Virus record (IMG/VR): IMGVR_UViG_3300035682_000064
Location: 1 to 44,549 of that record
Length of the DNA: 44,549 nt
Source of the DNA: a virus
Strand: one strand, 5' to 3'
The notes under the pieces are model-generated. The model worked only from the letters and a program-made list of their open reading frames with translations. It made no database searches and had not been told where the DNA came from. A program made the position numbers and the translations under genes. Shown piece by piece: positions 15,701 to 23,242 of this stretch. Every line of letters starts with the position of its first letter. Position 1 is the first letter of the stretch.

Positions 15701-18471
15701 TTGGTTATAGTTCTGAAAGTGAGGTAAAAGTTAGAGGGTTATACCGTATGAATATACCTATTCAAGGGAGTTATAAAAATATTAGTCATAACAGTAGTGA
15801 TAGAGCTATTACAACACCAACATCTCCTTGGACGCCATTATCAAGTACAAGTACTCAAAATTATGTTGATGGGTTAACTTGGGTTGGTGGTAATTCAGTG
15901 CCTGTAGGTGGAAATGTTAATAATGAAACAGGATATGCCGGACAACAATTGTATTTTAATTCGTTTTCTTATTGTGATAATCAAAAAGAAACTTGGGGAT
16001 GGGTAACAGGGTATACTCAAGGTTTAACAGCAACAACTTGGACGCAAAAAACCTCAAGATTTTCAGGGTTTAATTCAAATTTAATTAGTTATTATTCTAG
16101 TTTAGATAATCGTTCTTTAAATTACAAACCAACTTGTAATAATATACAACCTGGTAATGGAACAACCAATACTGGTGATGATGTACCTTTATTCTCTCAG
16201 ACACCACCTTTAAGTGATGGTGCTATTGCAGACACATTCCACGGGTTATGTATTAGTTTGGCAAATGGATTTACATATTCTTGGAGTAGAACACCAACTT
16301 ATCATTATCAATTACAAACTTGTGTTTATGATGATATTACAGGGAATAATTGTGATGCGTGTGGTTGTTGGACTGATTCAAATGGTGATTGTGTTAATTG
16401 GTCTCTACCATGGATGACTCGAGATATTTCACAATATTACACAACAACAGGTAAGAATGAAGGTTATATTCCTAATGAAATTGTTGAGGGAGGTTCGATG
16501 TTACATATGATGTCAATAATTCCGACAAGTCCTCTTGTTGTAGATTGTTGTAGTGATATTTGTTCTTATCCCCCACCGGAAGTAAATGTTAAGACATTTT
16601 ATTATTCACCAATTTATGATACAACGGGAAATACTATGAATTTCACTTTAGGTAGTATTCCGTCACCTACATTTATTTCTTTTCCTAATATGACTGAGAA
16701 CCAAATTGTGATGAGAGGGGATAGGTTACCTACAAGTACTAATGTTGAAGAATATTGTTGTAATGGGCGGGTTTTACAAAAAAATAGTAAATTATCAATA
16801 TATCAAATACCAGATAAAGGTGTTGTAGGAATAAATTCAGTTGCGGGACCAACAGATTCGATAGGTAATGGTTCATTAAATGATGTTAGAGAAGATTTAG
16901 GTGGTTCTCCAAAAATAAATCAAGTTATTAATACATTTACTTGTGAAGGTTCGGTTAATTTGGGATGTTATGGTTGTAATCAATCACCGGTTAATAGTTC
17001 CATTTTAATAAAACCAAGAGGAAACCCTTGTTTAGAATTTAATGGAGAGACAATCTTTGAGGGTGGGTGTTATATTTTTGTTACATCAATTTTCATTTCA
17101 ATATTTAGAGATTGGGAATTAATGTTTGAGTGGATAGCTCGAAATATGGTAATGCTTGGTGCTTGTCGAAATGTGTTTTCTCATCGATTTAATAATAATT
17201 GGGTGAATGGTGTATTATATGCGTTCCCATTTAAAAATGAGGTAAAATATTTTACAGCACCTACAGATAGCCCACCAAATTATCCGGTGGCAAAATATTG
17301 TACGGATGTTATAATGTATCATAATACATCAAGAAGTTTTTATTATCGATGTTCACCTTATAATCCTATTACGGGAACTTTTAGTGGTAAATTAAATTAT
17401 CCAACAACTATTATGGATTTAGGGCCTAGGTCGGCTTTTTTACAAGAGTTAATAATGTCGGATGTTTATGATGGTTATTTAGTTAATAAGTTAGATACTA
17501 CAACATATTCTCACGTTGATGAGATTCTTAATTTATTTATTGTTAGTAGATTTATGAATAACAATTTTTTAAATAATGCGTTAGGAGCTCTTAATATTTT
17601 TGCCTATTTTCAAAATAGTAGAAATGGTAAATTTTTAATTGATGCTGATTATGCTCAATTAATATCGATTAATTCCGAATTAGGGGTTAATCCATTTCAA
17701 TCATCAAATTATCCTGACGCACCTACTTTAGTAACGGCAGGACGTTTTGTTACGGGAATTCAATATAAAATAACAACACCAGGAACGACATTATTTACGT
17801 CAATTGGTTCTCCAAATAATACTGCGGGGACTACGTTTATTGCTACGGGTGTTGGTTCAGGTACCGGAACGGCTAATGTGTTTCCTGAAATTCAAAATCC
17901 GATATTTTTTGATTGTGATAATTCTTTGGGTATATTCTTTTCGTCAGATACTCAACTTAGAGATTATATTACACCAAAAAGAACAATTATTAATTCATCG
18001 GGTAATAATTCAAATCCTGATTGTGTTTTTAATAATTTCCCTGTTTATTCTCAACAAGTTCCATTATCTCAATGGAGTATTTTAACAGATACTAAAGGTA
18101 GTATTTTTGGTGGAGAGTCTAATGATTGGAATTACGATACTATTTATTCATCGAAATATCAATCTTTAGATAGATTATCACCACCGTCAAGATATTTTAG
18201 AACAACAAATCAATCTCAAGTTGATTTTTTTAAAGGGTATATATATGCGGTTACTGAGGGTAATAGTTTAACACCTTCAACACCAGGTGGTTCTCCGATG
18301 CAAAATAACTCAATTACAGCTCTTGTTAATTATTGGGATAGAAATCAATCTGATGAACAGAATGTAACTGTTGGAGCTCCGTTTCATTTTTATTTTGGTC
18401 TTAAAAGAGGTTCTTCATCATTTGATAGATTTAGAACAAAATGGATAAACAATAGTAATATTATAAATTAA
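12793..18471 (+). CDS. Giant baseplate/tail structural protein with hydrophobic segment
   Basis: A 1892-residue protein in the place where T4 has gene 7 (wedge, 1032 aa). Visible parts: residues 48-75 and 147-175 together look like a transthyretin/carboxypeptidase-regulatory-like beta domain (GRVSVNNGFGVPNAKI ... GDYMIFGVPVGSHTIVMDVD). About 477-545 is a long, very hydrophobic stretch, enough for two or three membrane helices. Cys-rich patches follow near residue 595 (CNLCSCEQ) and later (CDACGCW, DCCSDICSYPPP). A Ser/Gly/Thr segment near 1660-1696 (LFTSIGSPNNTAGTTF, VGSGTGTA) resembles a short module common in phage tail proteins. A virion membrane-type segment is unusual; it could enter the host envelope on injection. 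Exact homology unresolved; structural role likely. Confidence 0.7.
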   Translation: MSKSYRIRTKVGVDTSLKVLIEQEFEHLEILSLKILQSDIYTRQCSDYGVIIGRVSVNNGFGVPNAKISIFIPIDSEDQKNPIISELYPYKSLLDNNSDGYRYNLLPYVKSYSEHIPTGTFFTRNDVLKDPTLIEVYDKYYKYNAVTNQSGDYMIFGVPVGSHTIVMDVDLSDIGEFSLSPQDLIRMGLATESQVSGTNFKSSHNLRELPQIINLSKSIEVEPLWGQPEICNLGITRTDFDLSSESKIDIRPTAVFMGSIISDSNTNALKSNCKPTNKSGYLCSLIAGPGEILSIRQTINQDSNGLPILENFSLESGGKVIDENGAWLIDVPMNLDYYITNEFGEQVLSNDPEVGIPTKSKYRFKVKWSQSPSLSDVTKRAYYLVPNIREYPEPFNLNSYSFSVDWNDYGNSQMIQDAINCDDKFYLMQYNKVYTISEFIDNHKYGSGTERYIGIKNILEDTCESDNNKFPTNDGTFRFDIIYIIFMFFSVMLTPIFFSLILLLHILYFVAWLTGIILSLVIVVVGSIVVLLCNFVKLIVNVINSIPYVSIGDSPDCPDFEDIKNLIKQVMGLKDYFKNVKVPILTYPDCNLCSCEQGEGINEPSDPDGWPNTEVGKLTPCDTISSDPKPMSTLNNGMTIAPLSTFSGFKLPTYNIQENPTGFNGQRKTIFANDFAGYTYDGQYGSSTIGAPFLQLETITTGSGGNSSTEVWNWFTNGLPLADRINLFNVKAKYFDENANNPGGGVNRISVNFQPTQPQVHYDNTIVILCDKTTAKKFAAGQMISFQNPSFTKDPNLTGGIKNKYNNYAITGTTFTGNNTTVQVNYSRFDGNGYTQSPVYVVNITADTTNNYHKFPIDIEYFQVITGMTYNQFNGQCSTQLPNSLNEKYFNNDTTFFQLYNNTNGYVAGYRGFINIETFGQTPLTPSGINVLNSMTYVKNVNDNYVVILNRGVDPYTNKIDIEYGIGKLLGYSSESEVKVRGLYRMNIPIQGSYKNISHNSSDRAITTPTSPWTPLSSTSTQNYVDGLTWVGGNSVPVGGNVNNETGYAGQQLYFNSFSYCDNQKETWGWVTGYTQGLTATTWTQKTSRFSGFNSNLISYYSSLDNRSLNYKPTCNNIQPGNGTTNTGDDVPLFSQTPPLSDGAIADTFHGLCISLANGFTYSWSRTPTYHYQLQTCVYDDITGNNCDACGCWTDSNGDCVNWSLPWMTRDISQYYTTTGKNEGYIPNEIVEGGSMLHMMSIIPTSPLVVDCCSDICSYPPPEVNVKTFYYSPIYDTTGNTMNFTLGSIPSPTFISFPNMTENQIVMRGDRLPTSTNVEEYCCNGRVLQKNSKLSIYQIPDKGVVGINSVAGPTDSIGNGSLNDVREDLGGSPKINQVINTFTCEGSVNLGCYGCNQSPVNSSILIKPRGNPCLEFNGETIFEGGCYIFVTSIFISIFRDWELMFEWIARNMVMLGACRNVFSHRFNNNWVNGVLYAFPFKNEVKYFTAPTDSPPNYPVAKYCTDVIMYHNTSRSFYYRCSPYNPITGTFSGKLNYPTTIMDLGPRSAFLQELIMSDVYDGYLVNKLDTTTYSHVDEILNLFIVSRFMNNNFLNNALGALNIFAYFQNSRNGKFLIDADYAQLISINSELGVNPFQSSNYPDAPTLVTAGRFVTGIQYKITTPGTTLFTSIGSPNNTAGTTFIATGVGSGTGTANVFPEIQNPIFFDCDNSLGIFFSSDTQLRDYITPKRTIINSSGNNSNPDCVFNNFPVYSQQVPLSQWSILTDTKGSIFGGESNDWNYDTIYSSKYQSLDRLSPPSRYFRTTNQSQVDFFKGYIYAVTEGNSLTPSTPGGSPMQNNSITALVNYWDRNQSDEQNVTVGAPFHFYFGLKRGSSSFDRFRTKWINNSNIIN

Positions 18472-18472
18472 G

Positions 18473-20317
18473 ATGGATGATATAAGAATAGTGTTAGGGT
18501 CTTTAAGGTATAAGACATCAACAAATACTAATTTATCGATACCTACACCGTTAGTTCAGAACACGAAAAATCTACAAGAATTTGATAGGAGTGTTGATGT
18601 TAATTTGGCTCAGGTTTTTGATGATGAAAGACAAAAATCAACAACTTTTAGACCTGTCTGTAAGTTTCAAATATTATTTAATAACTCGTATAGTGGTTTA
18701 ACAAATTATGAGCCATTAGAGAATAATTTATATTATGTTAATGAGAATGCTTTAACTCTATTGCAATGTCAGCTTAATCCTCAATCGGTTTATTGGGAAG
18801 GGTTCCCACAGTATGATGAGTTTGATTTTGTTAGGAGTGATTATAATGTTTCGGGATATACAATACCAATCCCATCTACAGTGCCCGGACAGCCTCCCTT
18901 AGTTCATATTGATTTTATTTCAAGAAGTGCTTCAACATATAATTGGAACCATTTTGTTAGTTATCCGTATAAAAATATTGATAAAGTTATGTCTTTTAAT
19001 AATGAAAATTTAGTTAATCCTTTGACTTGGAATGCTGTTGATGGAATTCCTTTTGTTGTTGTTATTTTAGATAGTGCAGGTAATCCTTTATTAGAGGGTG
19101 GAAATTCAATAATTCGATTTAAGTGTCCGGTTAAACACGGGTTATCGGAATCTGAGTTTATTAAGATTAAATTAAATGGATATGTTAATACCTACCAAAT
19201 ATTTTCTTTTGGTGATGGTTTGCCAGGAACGGAAGAATATATTGTTAATATATTTAATATTGGTTATATATCTATTTTTAGTGACGGTGATGACGGTACA
19301 TTTAAGAGAGTAATAAATAATGAAAACCCCAACGATACAACATCCAAATATTATGTGATTCAACATAAGATAATTACGGATGTGAATGATGCTGTTTTAG
19401 TTAATTCAGGATTCGAAAAAAATATATTTGGTACTAATAAAAAATTTGAAAGTCGTGTTTATACACCAAATAAGGTAAGTAGAGTTTCGATTAAAGAAAA
19501 TTCACAATCATATACATTATCGTTTAATAAAGATATTGATGTAAATGAATTGAGGGATAATCAAAAACGACCAATAAGTGAGTTATACATTAGTACGATA
19601 TGGAAAGGATATTTTGGATTAACTTTTGGTGGTGTTGATAATGTTGGAAATCCTGTGGGATTAAAACAAGGGTTTGATTTTAATTTATCACCATTAACGT
19701 CATTTAACATACCACAATCTTGGTGGGGGTCGGATAATTCCAATTCAAATTTTGTTAATTCAAATGGATTACCATATCCTATTGATACTTACTCAACATA
19801 TGTGGGTTCAAACATTAAGTTTACATATCTTAAATCACTTAAGATGGGGGATACTATTGATGGTAACTATTGTGAATGGAATGATTACGAACAAAAAGAG
19901 AGAGTTATTTCGGAAATGTATCATAAATTTACATTTAATTCGAATGTGTTTAATATAGGTTCGACAGATGATAATAATCAATTTGGGTATTATTACAAAC
20001 CAAATAGGTTGATGAGAATTAGGGGGTTCTCTGATTATATTGAGACGGGTAGTATTAAGAATATGGCGGATGTTCCGGATTATTCATATTTCTCAACAAC
20101 ATATAATTCTTTTATTTGGAGAGATTTATATACCTATGGTTTTAAGGATAATTCAGGTAATGGTGTTGATTATCCGTTTTTAAATGGAAAACATTATCCA
20201 TATGAGAATTTTATTTTTAGAATAATACCGGAAGGCACTAATTATATAGAAAGTAGTTTACATAATTATGCAACTCTTTACGGGGCGGCTCAACCAATAA
20301 CAGACAATTGTGAATAA
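18473..20317 (+). CDS. Structural protein of the baseplate operon, 614 aa
   Basis: A 614-residue protein starting one base after the 1892-aa gene's stop and overlapping the next gene by 8 bases, so it is tightly coupled. It is rich in Asn, Tyr, Ser and aromatic beta-strand sequence with few charged helices, typical of phage baseplate or fibre proteins. It has no signal peptide or membrane segment. By order it could stand where T4 has gp8, but I see no diagnostic similarity and do not assign it. Confidence 0.7.
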   Translation: MDDIRIVLGSLRYKTSTNTNLSIPTPLVQNTKNLQEFDRSVDVNLAQVFDDERQKSTTFRPVCKFQILFNNSYSGLTNYEPLENNLYYVNENALTLLQCQLNPQSVYWEGFPQYDEFDFVRSDYNVSGYTIPIPSTVPGQPPLVHIDFISRSASTYNWNHFVSYPYKNIDKVMSFNNENLVNPLTWNAVDGIPFVVVILDSAGNPLLEGGNSIIRFKCPVKHGLSESEFIKIKLNGYVNTYQIFSFGDGLPGTEEYIVNIFNIGYISIFSDGDDGTFKRVINNENPNDTTSKYYVIQHKIITDVNDAVLVNSGFEKNIFGTNKKFESRVYTPNKVSRVSIKENSQSYTLSFNKDIDVNELRDNQKRPISELYISTIWKGYFGLTFGGVDNVGNPVGLKQGFDFNLSPLTSFNIPQSWWGSDNSNSNFVNSNGLPYPIDTYSTYVGSNIKFTYLKSLKMGDTIDGNYCEWNDYEQKERVISEMYHKFTFNSNVFNIGSTDDNNQFGYYYKPNRLMRIRGFSDYIETGSIKNMADVPDYSYFSTTYNSFIWRDLYTYGFKDNSGNGVDYPFLNGKHYPYENFIFRIIPEGTNYIESSLHNYATLYGAAQPITDNCE

Positions 20318-21137
20318 TAATAGTTATAAATTTACATTACCAAAAGGTAACGACAAATATATCAATATACCAATTGAGATTAAATGGGATATTCTTGGAC
20401 AGGATAATGCTGTAGATGAATATCAGCAAAATGTTGTGGAAGATATAATTGGGTTTCCTGGTGATTTTGAGGTATTAAGATTTGCTCACGCACCTTATAA
20501 TAATAGTACAAAAACTGATATCAAATATGATTTTCATTTTTTTAGTGTTGATGGAGGTGTTCCTCCTAATCCGTCAAGTGATGTGACTACTGCGGTCTCA
20601 ACAGATTGGGAGGTTAGTTATATTCCTGAAGGTTTTTTAACTACTGAAATATACTATTATGTAAAACCATTTACTAAGTCATTTTTTAAATTGGATTTTT
20701 ATGATAGTAAAGATGCGATTACCCAAACTAATTATTTTACGGTAATATTACCAGTTCAACAGGGATTCACGGTAAGTTCTATGATTAGTTCCTATCAACC
20801 ATCGGTTGAGATTAAAATACCGTCATTTAAGTTAGATTATGTTGGGGATAAAGAAGGGTTCTTTTTGTATTGGTTAAGAAACACAAAATTTTTAAATATT
20901 AGTAAATTTTATATGACAGCAAAGTTTTTTGATGCTAGATTGGGTGTTTTTGTTAAAATGATGAATGTTCCCCAAGCATCAACACTGGTTCCATCATTAT
21001 TTAGATTTAATCCTGAGGATTTTTTTTATTATGAGGTTAGATTGGATTATAATGAGAAAACATATGAAGTATGGGATGTTAATGGTAGAGTTGGGACGAC
21101 AAGTTCAATAAAATGGTATGAATATATAAACCCATAA
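20310..21137 (+). CDS. Structural protein of the baseplate operon, 275 aa
   Basis: A 275-residue protein with a probable GTG start at 20310 that overlaps the previous stop by 8 bases (GTGAATAATAA). It is beta-rich with many Phe and Tyr residues (for example FLTTEIYYYVKPFTKSFFKL) and no recognised domain. One base separates its stop from the next ATG. It is probably a virion component because of operon position and composition. An alternative start is possible, because no ribosome-binding sequence helps decide. Confidence 0.65.
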   Translation: MNNNSYKFTLPKGNDKYINIPIEIKWDILGQDNAVDEYQQNVVEDIIGFPGDFEVLRFAHAPYNNSTKTDIKYDFHFFSVDGGVPPNPSSDVTTAVSTDWEVSYIPEGFLTTEIYYYVKPFTKSFFKLDFYDSKDAITQTNYFTVILPVQQGFTVSSMISSYQPSVEIKIPSFKLDYVGDKEGFFLYWLRNTKFLNISKFYMTAKFFDARLGVFVKMMNVPQASTLVPSLFRFNPEDFFYYEVRLDYNEKTYEVWDVNGRVGTTSSIKWYEYINP

Positions 21138-21138
21138 T

Positions 21139-22332
21139 ATGACTGAAAGAGATTATCGTATTAAAATATCCCCTGAATTTATTAGTGGTGACATTTTTAA
21201 GGTCACTTATAACGCAGGAACTATAACGGGTACCGGAATAGTTAATGAGTGTTGTATTATTCCATCAGAAACTTTTAAAATTAATTTAACAGGTGCGTCT
21301 TATGTTTATTCATCAATGACCGAAGTGTTATCTGGTGGGACTAATGGTTCATCTCTATTAACAGGGTTAACCATTCCAATATTATTGACTGAAAACACAA
21401 TTGATATTGGGTATTATTCAGTATTTGATGGTATGGTTTTGCAACAAGATACCATGTTAAATTTTGTTTTTTCGGGTGATGGTGTGCAACCACATAATTG
21501 TTATTTTTATAATACTTCGGATACTGAATTTAAAAAATATTTAGAATTTTCGACATATACTATTGATTGGGGGGATGGATATGTTGAACCTGTAACATCG
21601 ACATTACCTTTATCACATTTTTACCCACAAACAACTGATGTGAATTATACAATTACTATGTCAGGTATGAGTCCTTGGGGGGTAAATATTATTAAAAAAA
21701 CAGTTCGACCACCATTTACAGGTACAACAACATTAAATAAACAAGGTACAGCTCATTTCAAACCAGCTGGTGGTAATTGGTCGAATACTCTACTTTCTTA
21801 CGATTATATATTCAGTGGGGATTCAAGTTGTGATGCGACAACTGATGATATATGGTTATTTAATACAGGTAATGTTCCACCATTTACTGGACAATCAATA
21901 CCTTTTCTAATAACAGGTTATACAATATCGTCATTAAATGATTTAAAACAATATGGTTCTGTTAAATTTAAACCGGGGATTCAAGTAACGGGTAACACAG
22001 GAATGATTGGTACTTATTCGGGTACAAGTTTGGATGGATTATATACTGCTTATACAATTAATGATGTTGATTATTATGATTGGTCGGATGGAACAACAAT
22101 TTTTGCGGTAAAATCTTCAGGTTTAACCTCTAATATGGTGGTTTGTGAGCCAATTGTGAAAAATGAGTTATTATTAGGAATAATTGATGAGGCAGAAGTA
22201 CAATCTAATATATTTATAGAAAGGGGTAAGAACTCGGCCCTTGAAAGAGTGGAAAGATTGGGTGAGGTTGATAACGTAGGAGATTTAGTCAAATACGGGT
22301 ATAAATTTTTTAATGTAAATACTAAAATATAG
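21139..22332 (+). CDS. Structural protein with PKD-like motif, 397 aa
   Basis: A 397-residue beta-rich protein. Residues around 141-148 read TIDWGDGYV and are followed by SHFYPQT, the WGDG...H-Y pattern of PKD-like (Ig-fold) domains often found in surface and fibre proteins of Bacteroidetes and their phages. The N-terminal 130 residues are rich in Gly/Thr/Ser strands. The C-terminus has a short charged helix (ERGKNSALERVERLGEVDN). It sits in the unbroken structural operon, one base after the previous stop and one base before the next start. Likely a tail or baseplate-attached protein; the exact role is unknown. Confidence 0.7.
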   Translation: MTERDYRIKISPEFISGDIFKVTYNAGTITGTGIVNECCIIPSETFKINLTGASYVYSSMTEVLSGGTNGSSLLTGLTIPILLTENTIDIGYYSVFDGMVLQQDTMLNFVFSGDGVQPHNCYFYNTSDTEFKKYLEFSTYTIDWGDGYVEPVTSTLPLSHFYPQTTDVNYTITMSGMSPWGVNIIKKTVRPPFTGTTTLNKQGTAHFKPAGGNWSNTLLSYDYIFSGDSSCDATTDDIWLFNTGNVPPFTGQSIPFLITGYTISSLNDLKQYGSVKFKPGIQVTGNTGMIGTYSGTSLDGLYTAYTINDVDYYDWSDGTTIFAVKSSGLTSNMVVCEPIVKNELLLGIIDEAEVQSNIFIERGKNSALERVERLGEVDNVGDLVKYGYKFFNVNTKI

Positions 22333-22333
22333 A

Positions 22334-23242
22334 ATGGCTACAGGAACATATGGAACAATAAGACCGGCTGACGTAAGTCCGGAGGATGTTGAGATAATTT
22401 TAAATTATACACCATCAAGAGATGAAACGGATAATTTTGTATTAACAAAGTTGGACGCATTATCTATTTTAAAACCTTACTATAACAATAGTGATACGGG
22501 GGTTAGTAATGGTATTGAAATATTGGGTGGTTTATATAATTTAAAACTGCCTGCGGAACAATTTAATAAAATTGGTGTCTATACTTTATTTATTAGACCA
22601 GCTCAAATAAGAACAACAATATTAGATTGTGGTGTGTTATCGGCACTTCCAAACGTTAAAGGTTTGATATTTGATTTAAGTCAAGTTCCTTCGAATTATA
22701 GAAACAAATTTGTTAGTCAAGGATTAGTTGGTTTTAGAATTGAATATTTAAACTCAGATGGTACAAAAATACCTAATTTTTTTAGAATTATTACCTCATC
22801 ATTTTTTTGTGAGCCAGTAGTTCAAAACTTAACAAATTCATCACAAAAATCAATAAGATATAAATATACGGATAACAATACTAATTTGTTATTCTGTACT
22901 TTAACACCATCTTCGGCACCAACAAATAAGCCAAATGCGACACCATATATAGGCCAACCAAATCAGAATGTAATTATTACAAATACATTCTTTAATCCAA
23001 TAACTTTGGATATTGAAATTGGTGAGCATGATTTCTCAACATTGGCTATTGGTATTTATGGTAATCAAACTAAATCTATGGATGATGGTATCTACACATA
23101 TTACGATAATAGTTATAACATTTACAAACAATACAATTTATACGAAATTAGAGACCAATTTAACGCATTATTATATGAAGTTAGACAAGATAGAGGTAAT
23201 AATATAGATTTTAGTAAAAACTTTACAAACATAACTCAATAA
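22334..23242 (+). CDS. Structural protein of the baseplate operon, 302 aa
   Basis: A 302-residue protein whose stop overlaps the next ATG by one base (TAATG), so translation is coupled. The N-terminus (MATGTYGTIRPADVSPEDVEI) is polar. The middle has alternating beta-strands (LKLPAEQFNKIGVYTLFIRP) like phage tail-tube or baseplate proteins, and the C-terminus is mostly polar (NALLYEVRQDRGNNIDFSKN). It has no catalytic motif, signal or membrane segment. I do not recognise the family; a virion role is inferred from the operon. Confidence 0.65.
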   Translation: MATGTYGTIRPADVSPEDVEIILNYTPSRDETDNFVLTKLDALSILKPYYNNSDTGVSNGIEILGGLYNLKLPAEQFNKIGVYTLFIRPAQIRTTILDCGVLSALPNVKGLIFDLSQVPSNYRNKFVSQGLVGFRIEYLNSDGTKIPNFFRIITSSFFCEPVVQNLTNSSQKSIRYKYTDNNTNLLFCTLTPSSAPTNKPNATPYIGQPNQNVIITNTFFNPITLDIEIGEHDFSTLAIGIYGNQTKSMDDGIYTYYDNSYNIYKQYNLYEIRDQFNALLYEVRQDRGNNIDFSKNFTNITQ